A stretch of DNA of 43,976 nucleotides from Ligilactobacillus murinus DSM 20452 = NBRC 14221 (GCF_001591685.1 NZ_BCVJ01000010.1:1-43976); one strand, 5' to 3'; shown: positions 34,680-43,976, counted from the stretch's first letter. A program made the numbers and translations. The notes: a model not told the origin generated them from the letters alone.

Positions 34680-35029
34680 TAGTGTCGCTCCCCATAGATA
34701 ACATCTTGACAAAAGACACACGGTTCATCGTTTATCCGCCGTGAGCCATACATGTTGTCTACATTACAAACATGGAAGCCTTCTTCGTAAAGTTTTTCCA
34801 AATTTTTACGTGACTTGGAAAGACCGGCTTCTTCATTGCTTGTCTCTTGTGTTTTCTTTTGTTCTAATTCGTGAAGTCTTTCACGTAGATGCTGATTTTC
34901 GATCTCTAACTCTGCATTTTTCTCGATGATCCGTGTCATCTCTTCTTTCACGCTCGCCAACATCGCTTGTACATCGCGTGACATTTCTTCCATATTTTCA
35001 AAATTGTCATATAATTCGCGTTTATCCAC
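34679..35029 (-). CDS. yabA: Replication initiation control protein YabA
   Basis: Limits DNA replication by bridging DnaA and the DnaN clamp. The 116 aa consist of an N-terminal leucine-zipper coiled coil (about 1-65) and a C-terminal zinc domain (HVCN...CVFC). It is placed between holB and rsmI as usual. Confidence 0.95.
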   Translation of the reverse strand: MDKRELYDNFENMEEMSRDVQAMLASVKEEMTRIIEKNAELEIENQHLRERLHELEQKKTQETSNEEAGLSKSRKNLEKLYEEGFHVCNVDNMYGSRRINDEPCVFCQDVIYGERH

Positions 35030-35050
35030 AAAATCACCTTCAACCTGTTA

Positions 35051-36043
35051 TCATGCTTGATACCAACTGCATAAATTCAAAGTCAGCGCCTCTAAGATAC
35101 TCTGAAATGAGACATTGACCGCTCGTTGCTGTTTAGTCGAAAGGACGGCTTCAACGGCGCGGATAGCCCCATTTTCTGGGATCTTTAAATTTTTTTCATT
35201 GAGCTCTTTACTATACATTATAAAGGCAACGTCCTCATTTTTACCATATTTTAACAATAAAATATCACGTGTTAATAAGACTATCAACTGTAATAACCGA
35301 TCTTGGCTAGTTTTATCGGTCGCATATGGCATCAATTTGGTCTGGACCCCTACAAAAGCACGCCAATCATTTCGTAAAACTTGATTAAACCACTCCCAAA
35401 CATTGGCGAGTAATTTATTAAAATCTTCATCACCATCAAGTTCTTGGGCTTCTTTTTGACTATTGGTCAGATGTGCTAATAAATTAGCCTTATCTGCCCC
35501 GATCCCTTTAGTTTCTAACCTTGCAACCAATTTCTTTAATGTCAGCGAAGACAATTCAACTAACTGACACCGGGAGATGATCGTTGGCAAGATCTGGTTT
35601 ACACTATCTGTCAATAAAAAGGCCGTTACATCGCCACTTGGTTCTTCTAAAAATTTCAACAGACTGTTAGCGGCACTGATCGTCATCTTTTCAGCATTTT
35701 GAATGATAAAAAGCTTCCGATTGCTCTCGACCCCACTTTTGACGAATTCAGCTTTCAAATATCTGATCTGGTCGACTTTGATCGAATTTCCTTCTGGCTT
35801 GATCTCGACTACATCAGGTTGATTATTTTGGGCGATCCGCCGACACTCATTGCATTTTAAGCATGGATAACCGTTTTGCTTTTGTTTACAAAAAACGGCT
35901 TGGGCGACCCAATGAGCTAGCTTGTTTTTTCCTGTCCCCCGTGGACCAGAGAATAAATAAGCATGGGCCAATTTTTTATTGTCCACCAATTTGGCAAAGT
36001 GCTTTGTCAAACGTGGTTGGAGCTCGATGATCGACTGTTCCAT
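35051..36043 (-). CDS. holB: DNA polymerase III delta' subunit
   Basis: Clamp-loader subunit. About 330 aa with the degenerate P-loop GPRGTGKNK, a four-Cys zinc module (CKQKQNGYPCLKCNEC) and the sensor region LLTDSVNQILPTIISRCQ. ATG 36043 is chosen over TTG 36052. Only a weak GAAG lies close to ATG; the purine run AAGAAGGG lies about 60 nt upstream behind the stem described at 36044-36159. It is followed by yabA and rsmI. Confidence 0.93.
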   Translation of the reverse strand: MEQSIIELQPRLTKHFAKLVDNKKLAHAYLFSGPRGTGKNKLAHWVAQAVFCKQKQNGYPCLKCNECRRIAQNNQPDVVEIKPEGNSIKVDQIRYLKAEFVKSGVESNRKLFIIQNAEKMTISAANSLLKFLEEPSGDVTAFLLTDSVNQILPTIISRCQLVELSSLTLKKLVARLETKGIGADKANLLAHLTNSQKEAQELDGDEDFNKLLANVWEWFNQVLRNDWRAFVGVQTKLMPYATDKTSQDRLLQLIVLLTRDILLLKYGKNEDVAFIMYSKELNEKNLKIPENGAIRAVEAVLSTKQQRAVNVSFQSILEALTLNLCSWYQA

Positions 36044-36159
36044 AAACTTCAACTATATCAAATGTGGCGCCATCAAGACTGGATGACTAGAAAAAATATA
36101 GTTTTCCCTTCTTAAATTATTTCTTGTTATCAGTTGCACATTTTTTCTTTCTAACTGAT
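36044..36159 (-). promoter_or_regulatory. Structured holB leader with hairpin-bridged ribosome-binding site
   Basis: Minus strand: hairpin ATCAGTT/AACTGAT (36159-36129), 15 nt, AAGAAGGG (36113-36106), AA, AACTATAT (36103-36096), a 37-nt loop, ATATAGTT (36058-36051), seven bases, ATG. With the 8-bp stem folded the purine run is 9 nt from ATG. Compared with the hprK and YigZ-family leaders one G-C pair of the stem is replaced by A-T. Confidence 0.6.
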
Positions 36160-36165
36160 CTATTC

Positions 36166-36489
36166 TTAAAAATGAAAGAACTGCTCGACCGGTAAAACGA
36201 AAACGGTGGCCCCACCGACTTCGATCTCGACCGGATAAGTCCGCTCAACTTGACCTTCAACATTCACTGGCGGTGTAAGGTATTCCGCGCGTTTAGAGGA
36301 TATATGCTTGATCAATGCTAAAACTTCAGCTACCCGATCATCTTCGATCCCGATCATAAAAGTCGTATTCCCCGACCGTAAAAAACCACCAGTCGTTGCT
36401 AACTTGGTCGCTCTAACATCAGCTTCAACAAAAGCATTGCTCAAATTATTGCTATCTTTATCTTGAACGATCGCAATGATCATTTTCAT
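36166..36489 (-). CDS. darA: c-di-AMP receptor protein DarA (PII-like)
   Basis: The 107-aa product matches DarA/PstA (YaaQ), a PII-like trimer that binds cyclic di-AMP. MKMIIAIVQDKDSNNLSNAF, ATKLATTGGFLRSGNTTFMIG and the C-terminal GGATVFVLPVEQF are characteristic. ATG 36489 lies 7 nt after AGGTG; TTG 36495 is an alternative. It lies between tmk and holB, as in many Firmicutes. The downstream partner is unknown in general. Confidence 0.94.
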   Translation of the reverse strand: MKMIIAIVQDKDSNNLSNAFVEADVRATKLATTGGFLRSGNTTFMIGIEDDRVAEVLALIKHISSKRAEYLTPPVNVEGQVERTYPVEIEVGGATVFVLPVEQFFHF

Positions 36490-36499
36490 TTCCAAACAC

Positions 36500-37132
36500 C
36501 TAGTTCCTAACGGGAATTTTACTACTTAAGACCAGCTCGACCTCAGCTATCACATCAGCAAGTTTTTGGCTGGCATCGATCGTCACGATCCGCTCATTTT
36601 CAGTAGCGAGTTTTTGATAGGCGCGATAGACAGTCTCATAAAATGAGAGTGCTTCTTTATCCAAACGGTTAACTTCATCTTGACGATTCTGCTTGATCCG
36701 TTCCAGCCCTAGTCTCGGTTCGAGCGCTAAGTAAATGGTCAGATCTGGCTCTAATCCAGCTGTTGCAAACTGATTCATCTGTTTTACTTCAGCTACTCCA
36801 ATACCGCGCCCAGCCCCTTGATAAGCTAAAGAACTATCGACAAAACGATCACACAACACTACTTTTCCCGCTTCTAAGGCCGGAAGCACTGTCTCGACCA
36901 AATGTTGACGCCGTGCAGCAGCGTATAATAAAGCTTCAGTTCGGGCATCCATTTCAGTGGATCTCTCATCTAAAATAACATTGCGGATCTGTTCTGATAT
37001 GCGATTACCACCTGGTTCACGCGTCCGTAAATAATCGACCTTGGTAGTTTTTAACTTGGCTTCGATCGCGTTTAGGACACTAGTTTTCCCTGATCCATCA
37101 GTACCTTCAAAGGTAATAAAAAATCCGTTCAC
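36500..37132 (-). CDS. tmk: Thymidylate kinase
   Basis: Phosphorylates dTMP to dTDP for DNA synthesis. About 210 aa from GTG 37132 (MNGFFITFEGTDGSGKTS), 8 nt after GGGG. The P-loop EGTDGSGKT, the TREPGG motif and the DR in LCDRFVDSSLAYQG are clear. The longer frame from 37201 reads through the probable promoter and is not used. It is the first gene of tmk-darA-holB-yabA-rsmI. Confidence 0.95.
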   Translation of the reverse strand: MNGFFITFEGTDGSGKTSVLNAIEAKLKTTKVDYLRTREPGGNRISEQIRNVILDERSTEMDARTEALLYAAARRQHLVETVLPALEAGKVVLCDRFVDSSLAYQGAGRGIGVAEVKQMNQFATAGLEPDLTIYLALEPRLGLERIKQNRQDEVNRLDKEALSFYETVYRAYQKLATENERIVTIDASQKLADVIAEVELVLSSKIPVRN

Positions 37133-37213
37133 TTGTAAAACCCCATTTTCATTTATTGATTTTATTGTACTGTAACATTTGCTGGCTGTCCACGACCCCA
37201 TTTTTTCAAAAAG

Positions 37214-37251
37214 AAAAAGCCTGCCACTTCAGTTGGACTGCTTGACAGGCT
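37214..37251 (-). terminator. Terminator after yaaL
   Basis: Minus strand AGCCTGTCA/TGGCAGGCT (one G-U pair), followed by TTTTTCTTTTT. Confidence 0.8.
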
Positions 37252-37256
37252 AATTT

Positions 37257-37496
37257 TTAATAATTGATCACTGACGCTTGAATATGGCCCTTGACCTGAC
37301 GATATTTAGCTTCACGATAGAGAAACTCATACTTAGCACGAGCTAGACTAACTTCAGCCAACAATTCATCATCAACGTCATAGACTGCAGCTGCAGTTTG
37401 GCGGGCTTGATCCCAATCCAACTTAGCTTGATCAATATCTTCTAATAATAATTCATTAAAAGAGCGTCTAAGTTTTTGCTTATTTCTTTTAAACAT
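37257..37496 (-). CDS. yaaL: YaaL-like protein (DUF2508)
   Basis: The 79-aa, mostly helical and charged product corresponds to DUF2508/YaaL, a small protein of unknown function usually encoded after recR. ATG 37496 follows GGGGTG at 6-7 nt; a GTG three codons earlier is an alternative start. A terminator follows directly. Confidence 0.85.
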   Translation of the reverse strand: MFKRNKQKLRRSFNELLLEDIDQAKLDWDQARQTAAAVYDVDDELLAEVSLARAKYEFLYREAKYRQVKGHIQASVINY

Positions 37497-37510
37497 CAAC
37501 TTCACCCCAA

Positions 37511-38110
37511 CTAGATCTCTTGGCGGTTTTTCACCGCATTATACAATGTCATCTCATCAGCATACTCAATATCACTTCCGACCGCTAAGCCGTGTGCTAA
37601 ACGAGTTGTCATGATATTAGCTGGTTTGATCAACTTCGAAATATACATCGCCGTTGCTTCACCCTCAGGCGTTGCATTAGTCGCCAAAATGACTTCCTTG
37701 ATCTGACTATTTTGCTGGAGCCGTCGTAGCAAACTGGTGATATTAATGTCTTCAGGTCCTTTACCTTCGATCGGCGACAAAACACCATGTAAAACATGAT
37801 ATAAGCCACGATATTCTTGCATTTTTTCCAAAGCCATCACATCCTTGACTTGCTCAACTACGATGACTTGACTTTGATCGCGGGTCTTATCCGCGCAGAT
37901 CACACACGGATCATTTTCCGTGATATTGCCACAAATGCTACAGTAACTGAGATCTTTTTTAGCTGCGACCAGTGCTTTAGAAAAAGCAACGACCTCGCTT
38001 TGCTCCATGTCGATCGTAAAAAAGGCCAAGCGAGTTGCGGTCTTTTCACCGATCCCTGGGAGCTTTAGATAACTATCGATCAACTTAGCGATCGGTTCAG
38101 GATATTGCAT
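37511..38110 (-). CDS. recR: Recombination mediator RecR
   Basis: Works with RecF and RecO in loading RecA at gaps. 199 aa with the helix-hairpin-helix ([15 protein letters not shown]), four-Cys zinc finger ([16 protein letters not shown]) and TOPRIM domain ([14 protein letters not shown]). ATG after AAGAAGG. It is co-transcribed with dnaX and yaaK upstream, the typical dnaX-yaaK-recR order. Confidence 0.97.
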   Translation of the reverse strand: MQYPEPIAKLIDSYLKLPGIGEKTATRLAFFTIDMEQSEVVAFSKALVAAKKDLSYCSICGNITENDPCVICADKTRDQSQVIVVEQVKDVMALEKMQEYRGLYHVLHGVLSPIEGKGPEDINITSLLRRLQQNSQIKEVILATNATPEGEATAMYISKLIKPANIMTTRLAHGLAVGSDIEYADEMTLYNAVKNRQEI

Positions 38111-38130
38111 CGTCTAACCTTCTTTCACGC

Positions 38131-38442
38131 TTAAAAGCCAGGCATGTTGCGGGAATATTTACCCATTGTCTTTTGTGTTTGGTCATCGATCTTAGCCATC
38201 GCATCGTTAACAGCCATGATAACTAGATCTTGTAACATATCAACATCATCTGGATCAACAGCTTCTTCTTTGATCGCAATATCAGTCATCTTGTGATCAC
38301 CAGTAAATTTGACTACTACCGCATCATCAGAAGCATGCCCTTCAAAGATCGTTGCATGTAATTCTTCTTGATCCTTTTGCATTTGCTTTTGCAATTTTTG
38401 CATTTGTTTCATCATACCTTGCATGTTCATTCCACGCATCAT
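38131..38442 (-). CDS. yaaK: YbaB/EbfC nucleoid-associated protein
   Basis: Small DNA-binding protein, 103 aa, of the YbaB/EbfC family (YaaK in Bacillus). A methionine- and glutamine-rich N-terminal helix ([17 protein letters not shown]) is followed by the core sheet and helix. It lies between dnaX and recR. AAAGGAT precedes ATG. Confidence 0.95.
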   Translation of the reverse strand: MMRGMNMQGMMKQMQKLQKQMQKDQEELHATIFEGHASDDAVVVKFTGDHKMTDIAIKEEAVDPDDVDMLQDLVIMAVNDAMAKIDDQTQKTMGKYSRNMPGF

Positions 38443-38463
38443 AATAAATCATCCTTTCAAATT

Positions 38464-40200
38464 CTAATCATTTTTGACTTCAACTAGTTGTTCCCCAAAG
38501 AGCTCTTGGGCCTTGGCAACAACTTCTGGCACAACTGGCTGTGGCGGTGCTTGAATCACTTGTTCATCACTTTCAGGTGCTTTTTGCCTGACATCACCAT
38601 GTTCACTCAAATAGTTACTTCTGATCTCAGGCCAACGGTTACCTGGGATAAAGATCAAATGGGGCGCAACACCAAGTAAACGACTCAAGCCATTCCCTAA
38701 AACATCTTGGAGTTCTTGATTTTCAAGGGCACGTTGGCATAAGATGTCGTATTCAAAACCGATCACGATCCCATCTGGGCTAGCTGCGACTGGCTTGGCT
38801 ACTTGCATCATTGCACGTTGAGTCACATTTAACATGTTCATCAGATCGCCCCAAACTTGACGGACCTGCATCAAATCTTGCTTAGAAGCTTGACCTAAGA
38901 CTTCATAGATCTTACTCAAGTTCAACTTCAACTCACCATTTTGCTTAGTAGCTTTACGGTTTGATCTTGGTGGTGTCTGTGTTTTAGCAGGTACACCCGT
39001 GGTCTGAAGCTGTTTGAAACTTTGCTCCAATGCGTTGAGTTGCTTTTGTAACTGTGACATTTTAGCATCAGTTGCTGGATCTGAAGTGACTTGCGTTGTG
39101 AGTGGCGCACTTGTGGCCTGTAGCCGTGACAATTTGACCGTCAGCACTTCTAAATAGATCGCTTCATGAACAGTAAAACGCATATTTTCTTGTTGCTCAT
39201 TTAAAATATCGATCATTTGATAGAGCTGTTCTGGATCGACCTCACCTGCGAATTTTTTAAAATCATCATCGAGCATCCCTAACTCGCTTTCTTCGACGAG
39301 TTTTGGTGCTTGTTGGTACAATAAAAGATCACGGCAATAATTGATCAGATCCTCGATCAGACGCTTGGCATCCTTGCCATCTTCCAAGATCTCATGGATC
39401 GTAGCTAAAGCACTACTCGTATCTTTAGCCACAACTTGATGTAGATACTTAGTCAAATTATCGCGGGTGACACTTCCGGTAACAAGTAGCGCATTATCCA
39501 ACGTCACTTGATTATCCCCAAAAGATAACACCTGATCTAAAATACTCAACGCATCCCGCATCCCACCTTCAGCAGCCTTGGCGATCACTTTGAGTGCTGC
39601 TTCATCATAGGCAAAATCTTTTTGCTGTAAGATATATTCCATTCGTTTCAAGATCGCTTGTGGGGTGATCCGGCGAAAATCAAAGCGCTGTGTCCGCGAA
39701 ATGATCGTCGTTGGGATCTTATGTGGCTCGGTCGTCGCCAAGATAAAGACGACATTAGCGGGTGGTTCTTCTAACGTTTTTAGTAATGCATTAAAAGCTC
39801 CGGTCGACAGCATGTGAACTTCATCGATGATATAGACCTTGTAATCCGCTTGTGTTGGAGCGTATTTAGCCTTATCGCGAATATCTCGGATCTCTTCGAC
39901 CCCATTATTTGAGGCCGCATCGATCTCGATCACATCATTTAACCGTCCCGCCGTGATCGCCTTACAAGTCTCACATTGATTGCAAGGTTCACCGTCTTTT
40001 TGGTTTTGGCAGTTGATCGCTTTGGCAAAGATCTTAGCTGCCGAAGTTTTCCCAGTTCCCCGCGGGCCGGTGAATAGATAGGCATGTGTCGTTTGCTTTG
40101 TCAACAACGCATTTTTCAGCGTTTTCGTGATAAATTCTTGCCCTACAAGATCACTAAAAACTTGCGGACGCCAGACACGGTATAAAGCCTGATAGCTCAT
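38464..40200 (-). CDS. dnaX: DNA polymerase III gamma/tau subunit
   Basis: ATPase of the clamp loader and organiser of the replisome. 578 aa; N-terminal AAA+ domain with GPRGTGKTS, zinc module (CQNQKDGEPCNQCETC), IDEVHMLS and the sensor region ending ISRTQRFDF, and a C-terminal tau-like part with a Q-rich linker (about 375-425). ATG 40200 is used; a TTG directly before it is an alternative. It heads dnaX-yaaK-recR-yaaL. Confidence 0.96.
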   Translation of the reverse strand: MSYQALYRVWRPQVFSDLVGQEFITKTLKNALLTKQTTHAYLFTGPRGTGKTSAAKIFAKAINCQNQKDGEPCNQCETCKAITAGRLNDVIEIDAASNNGVEEIRDIRDKAKYAPTQADYKVYIIDEVHMLSTGAFNALLKTLEEPPANVVFILATTEPHKIPTTIISRTQRFDFRRITPQAILKRMEYILQQKDFAYDEAALKVIAKAAEGGMRDALSILDQVLSFGDNQVTLDNALLVTGSVTRDNLTKYLHQVVAKDTSSALATIHEILEDGKDAKRLIEDLINYCRDLLLYQQAPKLVEESELGMLDDDFKKFAGEVDPEQLYQMIDILNEQQENMRFTVHEAIYLEVLTVKLSRLQATSAPLTTQVTSDPATDAKMSQLQKQLNALEQSFKQLQTTGVPAKTQTPPRSNRKATKQNGELKLNLSKIYEVLGQASKQDLMQVRQVWGDLMNMLNVTQRAMMQVAKPVAASPDGIVIGFEYDILCQRALENQELQDVLGNGLSRLLGVAPHLIFIPGNRWPEIRSNYLSEHGDVRQKAPESDEQVIQAPPQPVVPEVVAKAQELFGEQLVEVKND

Positions 40201-40229
40201 CAACCATTGCTTCCTTTCTTTTTCAGTTT

Positions 40230-40264
40230 AAAAAAAAATCTCGATCAACGTTAAATGACCGAGA
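40230..40264 (-). terminator. Terminator after the SRP RNA
   Basis: Minus strand TCTCGGTC/GATCGAGA (one G-U pair), loop ATTTAACGTT, then T9. Confidence 0.85.
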
Positions 40265-40274
40265 GCCTAATTTC

Positions 40275-40371
40275 ATATTAACTTAGGGCACATGCTGAAC
40301 CAAACTTAGTGCTGCTTCCTTCCGGACCTGACACGCTTCGTAAGGACAACATTGCCCTAAGGCCTTACGGC
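40275..40371 (-). ncRNA. ffs: Signal recognition particle RNA, small bacterial type
   Basis: The minus strand contains the conserved Ffh-binding core GTCAGGTCCGGAAGGAAGCA, closed by TTAGGGCA/TGCCCTAA stems, as in 4.5S-type RNA. It lies between tadA and dnaX, a standard place in Firmicutes. The exact ends are approximate. Confidence 0.92.
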
Positions 40372-40426
40372 ATATTCTATATTACATGAAATTAAGTAAA
40401 ATTTCCAGTCTTTAAATCAATTATTT

Positions 40427-40879
40427 TTATTTTTTACGCAAATTTGCAAAAAAATCACTTAGGATCTGCGCACATTCAGCTTGGAGCAATCCCTTTTGCA
40501 CCTTGACTTGATGATTGAAGCGCGGATCCGTCAGTAAATTCATCAAAGTTCCAGCTGTACCAGCCTTTTCATCGGCTGCACCATAATAAACTTTAGCGAT
40601 CCGCGAATTGATGATCGCTCCACTACACATTGGACAAGGCTCTAGTGTCACATATAACTCAGCTTCTGGTAAGCGCCAACTGTCCAACACTTGATTAGCC
40701 TGAGCGATCGCGATCATCTCGGCATGTTTTTCTGCTTGCTGGGTCGTTTCACGCAAATTATGGCCTCGCCCGATGATCTGACCTTGATGCACTATGACAC
40801 AACCGATCGGGACTTCGCCTAAAGCTTGAGCCTTCTTAGCTTCAGCTAGAGCAGCTTGCATAAACTCTTCTCGTTTCAT
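40427..40879 (-). CDS. tadA: tRNA-specific adenosine deaminase
   Basis: Converts adenosine 34 to inosine in the anticodon of tRNA-Arg. 150 aa with the zinc-binding HAE (in EKHAEMIAIAQA) and PCPMCSGAI motifs. ATG 40879 lies one base after the preceding methyltransferase stop codon, so the pair is transcribed together. Confidence 0.96.
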   Translation of the reverse strand: MKREEFMQAALAEAKKAQALGEVPIGCVIVHQGQIIGRGHNLRETTQQAEKHAEMIAIAQANQVLDSWRLPEAELYVTLEPCPMCSGAIINSRIAKVYYGAADEKAGTAGTLMNLLTDPRFNHQVKVQKGLLQAECAQILSDFFANLRKK

Positions 40880-40880
40880 T

Positions 40881-41486
40881 TTAGCTTTCTTTCACACTCT
40901 GTAAAATGAAATAACCCTTATCTTTTAAGATAACTTCACAGTTACCAAAGACGGCTGCCATTTTCTTCTTCGCAGATGGTGCCCCTTGCTTTTTTTGTAA
41001 AACTGCAACTAACTTACCCCCGACAGCGAGATGCTCTTTGGCAGCTTCCAAGATCTCATGTACGATTGCTTTTCCGGCTCTGATCGGCGGATTAGTTACG
41101 ATCAACTGATAATCTGTCTTCGTCACATTTTCATAGATGCTTGACGCAAAAATATTGACATTTTCGATCTCGTTTTGTACTGCATTTTTTTGAGCTAATT
41201 CTAACGCTAATTCATTGACATCGACCATATCGACTGTCACACTAGGCACTTTTTTAGCCAAAGCTAAGCCGATCGGGCCATAACCACAACCAACATCTAA
41301 GATCGCGCCCGTAAGCTCGGTCGTTGCTAAAGCATTCAACAAGACGCGTGAGCCATAATCAACTGTATTTTTAGAAAAGACCCCATTATCTGTTACAAAA
41401 GCAAGATCGTGTCCCAATAGTTCAAAATTCCAGTATTTCTCATCGTGTTCGACATTTGGATTCTTTGAATAATAGTAGTTTTCCAT
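40881..41486 (-). CDS. RsmC-like class I SAM methyltransferase
   Basis: A 201-aa class I methyltransferase similar to YbxB/RsmC-type rRNA guanine methyltransferases. SAM-binding motif LDVGCGYGPIG (about 64-74) and NPPI (about 131-134). The FSKNTVDYGSRVLL segment is typical of this family. The exact target is not known from sequence. GGTGA lies a few bases before ATG. tadA follows immediately. Confidence 0.9.
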   Translation of the reverse strand: MENYYYSKNPNVEHDEKYWNFELLGHDLAFVTDNGVFSKNTVDYGSRVLLNALATTELTGAILDVGCGYGPIGLALAKKVPSVTVDMVDVNELALELAQKNAVQNEIENVNIFASSIYENVTKTDYQLIVTNPPIRAGKAIVHEILEAAKEHLAVGGKLVAVLQKKQGAPSAKKKMAAVFGNCEVILKDKGYFILQSVKES

Positions 41487-41572
41487 TCAGTCACCAAATT
41501 TCCTTTTCAAGTTATCTTCACGCTCTTAATTATATCATATCTAGTTTTAGCCTTTGCTTACAAGACAATAAC

Positions 41573-41608
41573 AAAAAACTAAGGACAGGGCTTAACCTAT
41601 CCTTAGTT
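41573..41608 (-). terminator. Terminator of the broken glucosidase gene
   Basis: Minus strand AACTAAGGATAGG/CCTGTCCTTAGTT (one G-U pair), then TTTTTTG. Confidence 0.9.
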
Positions 41609-41611
41609 TGC

Positions 41612-43069
<1,458 letters not shown>

Positions 43070-43124
43070 CTTGCTTACCTTCTTTATCATTAACTCACTT
43101 TGAGCGTAGCACTTTTAGGCACAT

Positions 43125-43152
43125 AAAAAGCTGCAGTTTTACCTACAGCCTT
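43125..43152 (-). terminator. Terminator of the PH-domain gene
   Basis: Minus strand GCTGTAG/CTGCAGC (one G-U pair), loop GTAAAA, then TTTTTATG. Confidence 0.7.
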
Positions 43153-43157
43153 TAGTC

Positions 43158-43589
43158 TTATTCATTTATTCGTTGCCGATTTGCCAATGCTAATTCGGAT
43201 AAGTAACGATAGAGTGGCAAGATATCGATCCGCTTAGGAAATTCAAATTTCATCGTTGTCAAATTTTCCTTATGTGGCTTTTGATAAACATTTTCTAAAA
43301 CAGTCACTTTGATCTCACTGTCATCGATCCCAAATCCCGCTGTCTCGATCGTCACATCAACGATTCCATCTAAATAGATCGTGTGGTAAGCAGTCTTTTT
43401 ACCAGTTGCCCCCTGTTTATCAACAAAAATCATCCGGTAATTTGTAAAGATCAAGGCATCACGAACCAGTTTATAGCCACTGCTGATCGTTTCTTCTGTC
43501 AGTAAGAAATCACCATATTCCTGGGTCAATTCACGCACACTGACTTCAGAATAATTTCCCAAGGCACCCTGGACTAGATTTTTAAACAT
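43158..43589 (-). CDS. PH-domain protein (YvbH N-terminal type)
   Basis: The product, about 143 aa, resembles bacterial PH-like domain proteins (PF08000 type): NYSEVSVRELTQEYGDFLL, DALIFTNYRMIFVDKQG and AYHTIYLDGIVDVTIETAGFG. Their function is unknown; possibly membrane or protein binding. ATG 43589 is chosen because AGGA lies 8 nt upstream; ATG 43598 would sit directly on the ribosome-binding site. It is a single-gene unit. Confidence 0.82.
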   Translation of the reverse strand: MFKNLVQGALGNYSEVSVRELTQEYGDFLLTEETISSGYKLVRDALIFTNYRMIFVDKQGATGKKTAYHTIYLDGIVDVTIETAGFGIDDSEIKVTVLENVYQKPHKENLTTMKFEFPKRIDILPLYRYLSELALANRQRINE

Positions 43590-43735
43590 TTGACTCATCC
43601 TTTCACAAAATCGTTCATATCTTGATGATAAAAGATTTTAGACAGATCAGCTACTAAAAAGCCTTCTGAAGTGTTTGAAACAAATTTTAGATGACTTTAC
43701 TGTGTTATCTAAAGTCTATGAAGTTTTAAAATTAG

Positions 43736-43743
43736 GGGGACAT
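43736..43743 (+). repeat. Direct repeat GGGGACAT, left copy
   Basis: Identical to 43885-43892, which on the minus strand is the ATGTCCCC lying between ribosome-binding site and start codon of the toxin gene. It is the likely antitoxin-RNA side of the repeat pair. Confidence 0.65.
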
Positions 43744-43753
43744 TTGGGGGCAC

Positions 43754-43785
43754 AAAAAACAACCCCAATCAGCGAACCGAGCGGG
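43754..43785 (-). terminator. Terminator of the type I toxin mRNA
   Basis: Minus strand CCCGCTCGG, loop TTCG, CTGATTGGG, then TTGTTTTTT. The stem includes AGCGAAC (43771-43777, plus strand), repeated at 43902-43908. Confidence 0.65.
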
Positions 43786-43794
43786 CACATTCAT

Positions 43795-43884
43795 CTAGTG
43801 ACGATCTTTCAACCAGTCATAGATGATACTTGATACAAGATTGACTAAGATAGCCAAGATCAAGCTTAGAATTGAAGTGAGCAT
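43795..43884 (-). CDS. Fst-like type I toxin, 29 aa
   Basis: Product of 29 aa: hydrophobic MLTSILSLILAILVNLVSS followed by IIYDWLKDRH, one membrane span with a charged tail, as in Fst/Ldr-family toxins that damage the membrane when not repressed. AGGAG lies upstream of ATG, with ATGTCCCC in between. Direct repeats GGGGACAT and AGCGAAC occur both here and to the left of the gene, as DRa and DRb in the enterococcal par locus, where a small antisense RNA blocks translation. No antitoxin promoter could be assigned with confidence. Confidence 0.75.
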   Translation of the reverse strand: MLTSILSLILAILVNLVSSIIYDWLKDRH

Positions 43885-43908
43885 GGGGACATCTCCTGCT
43901 TAGCGAAC
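43885..43908. repeat. Right-hand direct repeats of the toxin locus
   Basis: GGGGACAT (43885-43892) and AGCGAAC (43902-43908), flanking the ribosome-binding site of the toxin mRNA. Left copies are at 43736-43743 and 43771-43777, in the same order. Confidence 0.65.
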
Positions 43909-43926
43909 TGGTTACTCGCAACCTTC

Positions 43927-43962
43927 TTACCTTCCAACAAAAAGTTGGAGGGTAATTTTTTT
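43927..43962 (+). terminator. Plus-strand terminator upstream of the toxin gene
   Basis: TTACCTTCCAAC, loop AAAAA, GTTGGAGGGTAA (one mismatch as G-U) followed by T7. On the toxin mRNA the same sequence would be a 5' leader hairpin. It could end an antisense RNA or a gene outside the window. Confidence 0.7.
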
Positions 43963-43976
43963 GCACTCGCAGTTTG

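Noticed and set aside
38464-40200. Frameshift in dnaX producing a short gamma form
   Set aside because: No convincing A-rich slippery heptamer followed by a hairpin and a stop was seen at the expected place.

Overview
The window is about 44 kb of a low-GC Gram-positive chromosome. Gene order and gene types point to Lactobacillales, most likely a lactobacillus such as Ligilactobacillus or a neighbouring genus; the species cannot be settled from the sequence alone. The evidence is HPr kinase next to lgt and trxB, a PhoPR-MinJ-FtsEX-PrfB-SecA block, groESL with CIRCE boxes beside a CPBP protease, Rex and an ABC-F protein, and the dnaX-SRP RNA-tadA arrangement. Almost all conserved genes lie on the minus strand.

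Region 1 (about 1-3900) is the end of a mobile element, probably prophage or phage-satellite DNA. It holds an ArpU-type late regulator (1999-2427), a string of very small genes with strong ribosome-binding sites, two copies of one small basic protein family, palindrome clusters, and at 61-175 five repeats with an exact 23-bp period. Inside each repeat a heptamer is copied exactly (once with one mismatch) one helical turn away, yet the heptamer differs from unit to unit. Five more isolated units of the same design lie at 312-1705. Several minus-facing terminators separate this element from the chromosome.

Region 2 (4089-19318, minus strand) runs comFA-comFC, hpf, secA, prfB (with its programmed frameshift), ftsE-ftsX, minJ, phoP-phoR-pspC-yvlD and hprK-lgt-trxB: competence, secretion, translation, division, envelope stress, carbon control and thiol redox. 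Region 3 (19472-29016) has a YigZ-family gene, tagO, a KimA-like potassium importer, groEL-groES, ydiL, rex and ydiF. Region 4 (29017-33783) has a predicted small RNA, tsaD-rimI-tsaB, asparaginase and an acyl-ACP thioesterase. Region 5 (33798-41486) is a DNA replication, repair and RNA block: rsmI, yabA, holB, darA, tmk, yaaL, recR, yaaK, dnaX, ffs, tadA and a methyltransferase. Region 6 (41612-43976) holds a 6-phospho-beta-glucosidase gene broken by one stop codon, a PH-domain protein and a Fst/par-like type I toxin locus.

Two observations stand out. The first is the twin-heptamer repeat array at the left end. The second is a shared leader architecture in front of three unrelated genes (hprK, holB and the YigZ-family gene): a Shine-Dalgarno-like purine run is separated from the start codon by a stem AGCTATAT...ATATAGCT, so that folding the stem would bring the two to normal spacing. 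The stem shows one compensatory base-pair change in the holB copy.
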